In this document: positions 1 through 6,001 of the stretch, one piece after another
Numbering within the stretch: position 1 is the stretch's first letter
Layout: every line of letters starts with the position of its first letter
Assembly: GCA_041648755.1 (NCBI GenBank)
Contig: JBAZOJ010000124.1
Span: 1 to 10,673, forward strand
Direction of reading: 5' to 3'
Source: JBAZOJ01 sp041648755
Lineage (GTDB): Bacteria; Planctomycetota; B143-G9
Length of the DNA: 10,673 nt
Program-made: the position numbers and the translations under genes
The notes under the pieces: model-generated
What the model was told of the DNA's origin: nothing
Databases searched by the model: none
What the model saw: only the letters and a program-made list of their open reading frames with translations

Positions 1-970
1 GAACCAAGGCAACGGCAATAGCTGCCACGAGCCCCTGCAACCGCTTGCCCTGAAACGCGGAGACCCGGTTGGCGATGAGTCGGCTGAGTTCCGGCCTGAC
101 TGACGCTCCCAACGCATCGAAAGCCGCGAGTGCCTTCAGCGAGGCTGTACGCAACTCGTCCGCGCCGGGCTCTCCGCGAGCGCCAGAGGAATCCCTGATC
201 AGATCCGCGTGCGCAAGCGCCTCGGTTCTGGCGTGGACGGCCAGCCTGCCCAGCCTGTCCCGCAGGTTCACGCCGTCGCTGCTCGACTTTGGCTGCCGAA
301 ACGCTGTCCCCATGTTCACATCCACCAAGTCCTCGGCCGCGGCGCGCTCCAGCAAGGAGTCCGCCTCCGCAGCCGCCTGCCTGCTGCCTTCATTTCCGTA
401 GAGAACCGTTGCCGCAGCCCCCGCTACCGCGTCCGACAGCGCAGGCAACTTCATCACCAGCGCGTCCATCAGCCAGAAGCTGTCGAGATCAGGGTCGAGA
501 ATCAAGTTTGAGTTGTTGCCAACCTGGTGCAGCAGGGCCCGGACGCGGCGTTCGCACAGCGCGGAATGCGCCTTGTCAATTTCTTCCGGTGTGCCGGACT
601 GCGATTTCAGGAGGTCCCAAGCGGTACGAGTCCCGTTCCACAGCGATGTCGTCTGCAGAATCTCCCCGAGCCTTGCGTCAGTCTGAGCCATCTTCTCTGC
701 TGCAACGTCTGCCGCCCGAGCCGCATCATCGGCCAGTTTCGGCGATGCCCGGTCTCCCCCCGAAGCGGTGGCAGCGAGCACCCGGTGCAGTTGCACGTTG
801 TGCAGGAAGTCCGACAGCGACGTGAGGTACTCCACGCCCAAGAGCTCGCGCCTGTTGAAATCAATGCGGTCCGACGAACTCGTATATTGCAGGTACGCAA
901 GGATGAAAAGCGGAGCGCAAGTAAGCAGACCGATAAGGATGAACTTCCTCGCGAACGTCAGCCGGTTCAT
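1..970 (-). CDS. Membrane sensor protein, N-terminal part (probable histidine kinase partner of the adjacent response regulator); runs off the left edge
   Basis: The reading frame is open from an ATG at 970 to base 1 (323 residues) and has no stop in the window. Residues 1-10 (MNRLTFARKF) are a short basic cytoplasmic start, and about 11-27 form a transmembrane helix. Residues 28 to about 308 form a helical extracytoplasmic sensing region. A second transmembrane helix begins near 311 (LQGLVAAIAVALV) at the edge. The segment NLILDPDLDSFWLMD (155-169) is a recurring motif in the periplasmic parts of some histidine kinases, chemoreceptors and diguanylate cyclases. The kinase core lies outside the window, so the output type is inferred only from its place 50 bases downstream of a response regulator on the same strand. 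The ATG lacks a clear Shine-Dalgarno. An in-frame GTG at 1018 would add 16 mostly hydrophobic residues, but the ATG gives a more typical N-terminus. The ligand is unknown. Confidence 0.75.
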   Translation of the reverse strand, partial: MNRLTFARKFILIGLLTCAPLFILAYLQYTSSSDRIDFNRRELLGVEYLTSLSDFLHNVQLHRVLAATASGGDRASPKLADDAARAADVAAEKMAQTDARLGEILQTTSLWNGTRTAWDLLKSQSGTPEEIDKAHSALCERRVRALLHQVGNNSNLILDPDLDSFWLMDALVMKLPALSDAVAGAAATVLYGNEGSRQAAAEADSLLERAAAEDLVDVNMGTAFRQPKSSSDGVNLRDRLGRLAVHARTEALAHADLIRDSSGARGEPGADELRTASLKALAAFDALGASVRPELSRLIANRVSAFQGKRLQGLVAAIAVALV

Positions 971-1020
971 CACGGCTATTGCTGGAAGGAACGGAAGTCG
1001 CAAGAAAGACCAGCGCACGC

Positions 1021-2337
1021 CTATTCCGATTCCGAATCGCCCGAAGGGGAATCGAGGCCGAGGCGCCTGAGCTTCTCACGAAGAGTCTTGCGGTCTATTC
1101 CCAGGATTTCGGCGGCTCGCGAGCGTTTGCCATCTACAGCCTTAAGCACATTGGCGATGTGCTCTGCCTCAACTTCCGCCAGCGTCCGCCAGGGGTGATC
1201 CCGAAGTGCCGAGAAACGCAGAAGCGTAGGCATCTCCACGACGTCGATGCTCCCGGTGCCAGCGGAAGCGACGAGTCGATCTACTACGCTTTTCAGTTCC
1301 CGGACATTGCCCGGCCACGAATAGGCACGCAAGGCGCGGATGGCTTCATCTGAAAACTCCGGGGTTTTCCGGCGGGCTATTCGCGACGCTTCCCCGGCGA
1401 AGTGGCCTACGAGGAGCAGAATGTCATCCCCACGGTCCGCGAGCGCGGGCATCTCGATGATGGCGCCGGACAGAATGTGAAAGAGAGGATCGATCAATCC
1501 GAATTGCCTTGCCGCCGCTCCACGAGATTGCTCAACTGCGAAGATCAACCGCGGGGAATCCGGCTTGGCCTCGCTCAAGACTCGAAAGAACTTCTCCTGC
1601 AATGTCGCCGGGGCCTTGTCCGCGCCCTCGACGTACAGCGTGCCCCCACGGGCAGCCTCAGAAAGCCCGCCGGGCTTGCCTGAATCCGGGGCTGATGTAC
1701 CGAAGATCTCCATTTCGGATTCCGACGGGCCGATCAGAGATACGCGTACGGAAATGAACGGTTGGTTGCCCCGGGTGCTAAGGGCCCTGATCTGTCGTGC
1801 CGCAAATTCGCGACCGGTTCCGTCCTCTCCGACCAGCAGGACCGGGGCGTCTGACATCGCTGCCCGCTCGACTGCACGCCGCGCCCTGCGCATGGGCTCG
1901 GATTTGCCGATGAGCGGGAGAGAGTCCTCAGTCAGGTTTGAGACAAGTCGCCTTGTCGTTAGTTTGTCAAGGGCCGCGTGCACGGCGCCGAGGAGTTCCT
2001 CATCGGTGAATGGCTTGGCCAGGAAGTCCTCGGCCCCAGTCTTCACCGCCTGCACGGCCCCATCCAAAGATGGATAGCCGGTGATCATCAGGGCAGCCGT
2101 ATCGGGGCAGTTCTCGCGGACGTGGCGGAGCAGGTCGATGCCGGACAGCCCGGGCATCTTCAAGTCGGTGACAACCAAGTCAACGGCCTGTGCCTCAAGA
2201 ATCGAGACAGCTTCCCGAACGCCAAGCGCGGTCACGACTTCCAGGCCGCTGGCAACGAGGTTACGCTGTAACACTTCGAGAGTGTCTGCTGAATCGTCAA
2301 CCACAAGAACACGGGGGGACCGATTGGATGGGCTCAT
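1021..2337 (-). CDS. NtrC-family response regulator with a degenerate AAA+ domain
   Basis: 438 residues in the usual three-part order. The receiver domain (about 8-125) has acidic D14/D15, phospho-acceptor D58 (VVTDLKMPG), T86 and K108. A central AAA+ domain spans about 140-370 and a Fis-type helix-turn-helix about 385-427 (SRAAEILGIDRKTLREKL). Phosphorylation by the neighbouring sensor and DNA binding are expected to work. The AAA+ part is unusual. Walker A reads GEDGTGRE (170-177), with R176 for the catalytic lysine. The GAFTGA loop that touches sigma-54 is absent (EIFGTSAPDSGKPGG, 210-224). Walker B reads TLYVEGAD (233-240) instead of TLFLDEIG. The place of the two arginine fingers (family FRED-LYYRL) reads LIDPLFHIL (281-289). 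Sensor II WPGNVREL (341-348) is kept. I infer a regulator that does not activate sigma-54 in the standard way. A good Shine-Dalgarno (GAGGAG, 2341-2346) fixes the start. A GATAAT at 2403-2408 on this strand is a possible but unsupported -10. There is no frameshift. Confidence 0.93.
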   Translation of the reverse strand: MSPSNRSPRVLVVDDSADTLEVLQRNLVASGLEVVTALGVREAVSILEAQAVDLVVTDLKMPGLSGIDLLRHVRENCPDTAALMITGYPSLDGAVQAVKTGAEDFLAKPFTDEELLGAVHAALDKLTTRRLVSNLTEDSLPLIGKSEPMRRARRAVERAAMSDAPVLLVGEDGTGREFAARQIRALSTRGNQPFISVRVSLIGPSESEMEIFGTSAPDSGKPGGLSEAARGGTLYVEGADKAPATLQEKFFRVLSEAKPDSPRLIFAVEQSRGAAARQFGLIDPLFHILSGAIIEMPALADRGDDILLLVGHFAGEASRIARRKTPEFSDEAIRALRAYSWPGNVRELKSVVDRLVASAGTGSIDVVEMPTLLRFSALRDHPWRTLAEVEAEHIANVLKAVDGKRSRAAEILGIDRKTLREKLRRLGLDSPSGDSESE

Positions 2338-2422
2338 TCTCTCCTCGCAAAGGGTCGTGCGACCGAAGCAACGGGCGTGAACTCGATTCCGGAGCCGGGA
2401 GAATTATCCCTTCAGGAAACGA

Positions 2423-2452
2423 AGCAGCCTGCTCGCATTGTAGCAGGCTGCT
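2423..2452 (-). terminator. Probable terminator downstream of amt
   Basis: A perfect 11-base-pair stem (AGCAGCCTGCT at 2423-2433 pairs with AGCAGGCTGCT at 2442-2452) has an 8-base loop. It lies 44 bases past the amt stop and about 85 bases before the regulator start. On the minus strand it is followed by TCGTTTCC, a poor U tract, so termination may be partial and some transcripts could run on into the regulator gene. Confidence 0.6.
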
Positions 2453-2496
2453 CCCCGATGGTCAAGGACTGGCGGATGTCGGAGCGCTGCTCGCGA

Positions 2497-3735
2497 TTAT
2501 CCCTGCTGTCCCCCAAAGTCATAGGCCGTCTCGCCGTGGAGCGCAGTGTCCAGGCCTGCGACCTCAGCCGCTTCGGGAACGCGCACAGGGGTGACTTTGT
2601 TGATGAACATCAGCAACAGATAAGTGACGACAAACGCATATCCCGCCGCTATGGCTACGCCAGCGCATTGCACACCGAATTGGTGCCAATTGCCTTCGAT
2701 AAGTCCGCTGATGCCGTTAACGCTTGCGGCCGCGAAGACGCCGGTGAGGATTACTCCCAGTATGCCACCCACGCCGTGGCACGCGAAAACGTCGAGTGCA
2801 TCGTCAATTCCGTGCCTGGAGCGAATCCGTACTGCCATATAACACACGATTCCTGCGGCAAATCCGATGACCGCGGCCGCCCAGGGATGAACATATCCCG
2901 CAGCCGGAGTGACCGTCGCAAGCCCCGCCACCGCGCCGGTAAGGGCGCCGGTCATTGAGGGCTTTCCTTCATTGAGCCATGCGACGATAAGCCAGGTAAT
3001 CATTGCGACCGAACCAGCGATGTCTGTGTTGACGAAGGCGGTAGCAGCAAGGCCATTAGCTGCAAGGGCGCTGCCACCATTGAAGCCAAACCAGCCAAAC
3101 CATAGAAGCCCGGTGCCGAGTGCGACGAAAGCAATGTTATGAGGAGCAGTGCTTTCGCCTGCTTTGATGCGGCGGCGGCCGACGAATATTACCGAGGCCA
3201 AGGCCGCGATGCCCGCTGAAAGGTGTACAACTACGCCTCCAGCAAAATCCACCATGCCCAACTTGGCGAGGAATCCGCCTCCCCAAACCCAGTGGCAGAA
3301 CGGAATGTAAACCAGGAGGCTCCAGCCGACCAGGAACAACAGGTAAGCCTTGAACGTGACTCGATCGGCAAATGCTCCGGTGATTAGAGCCGGTGTGATG
3401 ATCGCGAACATCTCTTGGAAACCGAAGAAGACCAGGAACGGGATAGTTGGGCCGTAGCTGGGATTCGGGGTGGCTCCGACGTTATTCAGGGCGAAGAAAT
3501 CGCCGATATTGCCGATAACGCCGCCGATGTCGGTGCCAAATGCCATACTGAAGCCGCCCAGAACCCAGATCATCGTCACGACGCCCATGGCGATGAAGCT
3601 CTGCATCATGATCGCCAGCACGTTTTTGCGTCGGACCAGACCGCCGTAGAAGAATGCCAAGCCGGGTGTCATCACGCACACCAGCGCGCCGCTGATGAGC
3701 ACGAATGCCGTGTCGCCGCTATTCACGGTTCCCAT
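2497..3735 (-). CDS. amt: Ammonium transporter of the Amt/MEP/Rh family
   Basis: 412 residues, a full-length Amt with about 11 transmembrane helices. It moves ammonium or ammonia across the cytoplasmic membrane as a trimer. Family marks include YGGLVRRKNVL (30-40), the phenylalanine gate region FFGFQEMFAIIT (103-114), and WVWGGGFLAKLGMVDFAGG (149-167) holding D163, the equivalent of the E. coli binding-site aspartate. The conserved pore twin histidines are H171 (VVVHLSAG) and H320 (ACHGVGG). The cytoplasmic tail carries GLDTALHGETAYDF (394-407), the conserved region that in other Amt proteins couples to a PII (GlnB/GlnK) protein. There is no obvious cleaved signal peptide. No PII gene lies next to it here, unlike the common amtB-glnK pair. 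The start is fixed by AGGAGG six bases before the ATG. Identification is secure; transport rate and regulation are not visible. Confidence 0.97.
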   Translation of the reverse strand: MGTVNSGDTAFVLISGALVCVMTPGLAFFYGGLVRRKNVLAIMMQSFIAMGVVTMIWVLGGFSMAFGTDIGGVIGNIGDFFALNNVGATPNPSYGPTIPFLVFFGFQEMFAIITPALITGAFADRVTFKAYLLFLVGWSLLVYIPFCHWVWGGGFLAKLGMVDFAGGVVVHLSAGIAALASVIFVGRRRIKAGESTAPHNIAFVALGTGLLWFGWFGFNGGSALAANGLAATAFVNTDIAGSVAMITWLIVAWLNEGKPSMTGALTGAVAGLATVTPAAGYVHPWAAAVIGFAAGIVCYMAVRIRSRHGIDDALDVFACHGVGGILGVILTGVFAAASVNGISGLIEGNWHQFGVQCAGVAIAAGYAFVVTYLLLMFINKVTPVRVPEAAEVAGLDTALHGETAYDFGGQQG

Positions 3736-3771
3736 CTGTTACCTCCTGTGGGTAGGAATTACCCATAACAG
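3736..3771 (-). promoter_or_regulatory. amt leader hairpin with the ribosome binding site in a bulge
   Basis: On the amt strand the leader reads CTGTTA (3771-3766), TGGGTA (3765-3760), ATTCC loop (3759-3755), TACCCA (3754-3749), CAGGAGG (3748-3742), TAACAG (3741-3736), then ATG. CTGTTA pairs with TAACAG and TGGGTA pairs with TACCCA: two stacked 6-base-pair stems. The 7-base bulge is exactly the Shine-Dalgarno, and the outer stem abuts the start codon. The pairing is seen directly; a role in controlling translation is inference. Confidence 0.5.
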
Positions 3772-3777
3772 CGGTAC

Positions 3778-3804
3778 ATTTTACCCCAGTTGAGACAACG
3801 TCAA
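3778..3804 (-). promoter_or_regulatory. Candidate sigma-70-type promoter of amt
   Basis: TTGACG (3804-3799) and TAAAAT (3783-3778) on the minus strand are separated by 15 bases, shorter than the optimal 17. Transcription would start near 3770-3772, so the mRNA would begin with the leader hairpin. This is a motif match only. Confidence 0.4.
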
Positions 3805-3865
3805 GCGTTCGGAAAAGAAAATCTCCCCCGTTGCCCCTTCTCCGGGTGCAAATGCTCAACGGCGA

Positions 3866-3871
3866 TATAAT
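3866..3871 (+). promoter_or_regulatory. Candidate -10 element for the beta-helix protein gene
   Basis: A perfect TATAAT lies 32 bases before the ATG at 3904, leaving room for a start near 3878 and a short leader holding the Shine-Dalgarno AAGGAGAG (3893-3900). No good -35 box is found 16-18 bases upstream, so an activator or another sigma factor may be needed if this is real. Confidence 0.4.
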
Positions 3872-3903
3872 TGCCTTGCGTACGTGATTTTCAAGGAGAG
3901 ACA

Positions 3904-5901
3904 ATGACCGCGAACTCGACTGGTCGCTCTGAGCAGATTCTGTCCTCTCAGTTCACACAACCCAGGCGGAGAACCGCCTCAACCACGCTTCTCGCGGCGG
4001 CTGTTCTTCTGCCCGTGCTGTCGCTGTTTGCTGTGGGGCTCGCGTGTGGCGGGAGCAGTGTGCATTACGTTGTGACGACACTTGTCGACGCTGCCGAGCC
4101 ACCCGAGGGCGCGATGACGCTCCGCAAGGCCCTCGAACTGGCACCTGCGGGCGAGACGATCACCTTTGCCCCGGTGCTGAATGGTGGCACGATAGAACTG
4201 GATATCGTTGGAAACGCGCATTCAACTTTGAAGGCCGAGGTCTATGTAATGGACACGGTCAACATGCGCTGGGTGTACCTGGGCTACGAGGAACGCGACT
4301 TCGGCAAGTCGGCCCTGTATGCGAATAAGAACGTGATCATCGATGCATCCGCCCTGGCGGATGGCATTACAGTCGCGTGGGCCGGAGAGGATGCCGCGCG
4401 GGTAATGGCAGTATACGGGAATCTCACAATGACCAACGTGACGATCAAGGGTGGCAATGTCGGCCCTGACGCGCTGGAGGGCGACCAGCCCTATACGCTC
4501 GGACGCGGGGGCGGGTTAGCTGTGTGGGGTGTTGCGACGCTGACGGGATGCGTTGTCTGCGAGAACTCCGCGGTGGCTGATCTTGTCGGAAGCCGTGACC
4601 GCGGCGCGTTCGGCGGAGGGATCTATGCCGACGTGGCGATCCTCACCGACTGCATAGTCAGCGGCAACTCGGTCGAGGGCTACGGCGCATCCGGCGGCGG
4701 AATCTTCTCGGTGGGCGGCGTGGAAAGCGAACTGGACTCAACAATCACCCGGTGCGTAATATCCGGAAACAGCGTCACGGGCGAGCACGCCTACGGCGGC
4801 GGGATATTCACCAACGGCGGCGGTATCGGCCAGCAGAAGACCTTATTCGTAAACGACAGCACAATCGCCCGGAACTCCGTCCAGGACAATCCGGACGTGG
4901 CTGAGAGCCAGATGTCGCAGTACTATTGCAGGGGAGGCGGAATGTACATGTCCAATGGCAGCCTGTCGGTCTTCGGCTGCACTGTTACCGAGAACACGGT
5001 ATCGGGCTGGTACTCCGTCTTCAGCGGAAAGCCAAACATCGGCGGCGGGGGCTTTGCCGCCACCATCGGAACCGCGCACACGGTCGAGAAGATGACCGTC
5101 GGACATTCCATCGTGGTGGGGAACACCATTTCATCGCGGATAGGCGATGAGATCACCACGACAGACAACGATATCTATTCCGGCTCGCTGATAAGATTCG
5201 ACAGCACCGGATACAACTTGGTGGGAGCCTTGGACTTCAGCCAGATACTGGTTCCCGTGCCTTCGTGGACATCACTTTCACGCAAGCACTGGCCCAAGGT
5301 TGGCGATGTGTCGGGAGTCATCGCCGACGAGGTGCTCGCGCTGGCCGATGTGGTTCGCCACAGTTCGATCATCTCGAAGGGCGCGGACGAGGGCGAACAC
5401 GTGGTGATGTACTATCCGCCGACCGGCGACGCCGTGGATGCCATTCCCGCCGCCGCGTACACCGTCGAGTACATCGAGGAAGAGTACATTCTCCTTCACC
5501 AGGGCAGCGACGATTTCATCATGCGCGTGCTGGAACGGTTGCGCACCGAGTCGGCGTACAGCGACATACTGGGCACGGATTTCGGCGAGGACTTCGGCGA
5601 CCTGACCGGCGTTGGCTTCTACGGCCCGAACGTTACATGGCAATCCAACACTCAGAACGACCCCTGGGTGGCGTTTTGGAAGGCGCTCGATGTCGAGATC
5701 GCGGGAAGGCTCGGAGTAGCGGGGCTGAACGACGAGTTCTTCGGCGGCTTTGCCACAGGGCCTCTTGGCGATCACATCGACATGATGGTAATGAGGGTTC
5801 CGAGCCACCTGATCACAATGGGCTCGAAGGATGTTCGCGGGCATTCAAGGCCCGAGAACGGCCTTGGCGATATCGGCGCGTACGAGCAGACAACGGAGTA
5901 G
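3904..5901 (+). CDS. Exported right-handed beta-helix protein (CSLREA / choice-of-anchor Q type)
   Basis: 665 residues. The N-terminus has a basic stretch (PRRR, 20-23) and a hydrophobic segment (about 28-47), fitting a Sec signal peptide or membrane anchor. Residues 56-100 resemble the CSLREA region of secreted beta-helix proteins (MTLRKALELAPAGETITF, 71-88). Then come repeats of the polymorphic-outer-membrane-protein kind: GGG plus a hydrophobic residue near 202, 238, 264, 298, 344 and 380, each followed by a strand ending like CIVSGNSV. The protein ends in GLGDIGAYEQ, the DIGAYE ending common in choice-of-anchor Q proteins. Residues about 445-650 do not match the usual linker of that family and are acidic and less repetitive. 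There is no LPXTG, PEP-CTERM or autotransporter barrel. It probably acts at the cell surface or outside the cell, in binding or polysaccharide contact; no catalytic residues can be named. The ATG at 3904 is chosen over the TTG at 3871 because AAGGAGAG precedes it. It is likely monocistronic, as a terminator follows. Confidence 0.85.
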   Translation: MTANSTGRSEQILSSQFTQPRRRTASTTLLAAAVLLPVLSLFAVGLACGGSSVHYVVTTLVDAAEPPEGAMTLRKALELAPAGETITFAPVLNGGTIELDIVGNAHSTLKAEVYVMDTVNMRWVYLGYEERDFGKSALYANKNVIIDASALADGITVAWAGEDAARVMAVYGNLTMTNVTIKGGNVGPDALEGDQPYTLGRGGGLAVWGVATLTGCVVCENSAVADLVGSRDRGAFGGGIYADVAILTDCIVSGNSVEGYGASGGGIFSVGGVESELDSTITRCVISGNSVTGEHAYGGGIFTNGGGIGQQKTLFVNDSTIARNSVQDNPDVAESQMSQYYCRGGGMYMSNGSLSVFGCTVTENTVSGWYSVFSGKPNIGGGGFAATIGTAHTVEKMTVGHSIVVGNTISSRIGDEITTTDNDIYSGSLIRFDSTGYNLVGALDFSQILVPVPSWTSLSRKHWPKVGDVSGVIADEVLALADVVRHSSIISKGADEGEHVVMYYPPTGDAVDAIPAAAYTVEYIEEEYILLHQGSDDFIMRVLERLRTESAYSDILGTDFGEDFGDLTGVGFYGPNVTWQSNTQNDPWVAFWKALDVEIAGRLGVAGLNDEFFGGFATGPLGDHIDMMVMRVPSHLITMGSKDVRGHSRPENGLGDIGAYEQTTE

Positions 5902-5928
5902 TCGGGCAGGGCTTTATGATGGACGTTT

Positions 5929-5963
5929 GTAAGGGCGGTTGTCCACCGCCCTTACTTGTTTTC
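5929..5963 (+). terminator. Intrinsic terminator after the beta-helix gene
   Basis: A perfect 11-base-pair stem (GTAAGGGCGGT at 5929-5939 with ACCGCCCTTAC at 5945-5955) has a 5-base loop and is followed by TTGTTTTC. It lies 27 bases after the stop codon. It separates the beta-helix gene from the paralog array. Being nearly symmetrical, it could also act as a dispersed hairpin repeat. Confidence 0.8.
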
Positions 5964-6001
5964 GGGTTGTAACTTCGCGCACGGGATGGCGTTATCGAAT
6001 T

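Noticed and set aside
69..1198. Several plus-strand open frames across the left end
   Set aside because: They lie opposite the sensor and regulator genes, are rich in R, S and P, and have no recognisable domains or ribosome binding sites.
3828..3862. Inverted repeat CCGTTG / CAACGG with 23 bases between, upstream of the beta-helix gene
   Set aside because: Six-base arms over such a gap are expected by chance; nothing else supports an operator.
3861..3876. GG-N10-GC match on the minus strand, a possible sigma-54 promoter for amt
   Set aside because: Only the core GG and GC fit. The flanking bases are poor, and the site is about 125 bases from amt with a better sigma-70-like candidate closer.
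3871..3903. TTG start upstream of the beta-helix gene
   Set aside because: It overlaps the TATAAT element and lies before the strong Shine-Dalgarno; the ATG at 3904 is well placed.
3961..4050. Tat signal (PRRR) or lipobox (GLAC) in the beta-helix protein
   Set aside because: No RRxFLK pattern is present, and the residue three before the cysteine is glycine rather than L, V or I, so neither motif is met.
5939..6001. Earlier in-frame ATG for paralog 1
   Set aside because: It lies inside the terminator hairpin and would put 21 residues before a clean signal peptide.
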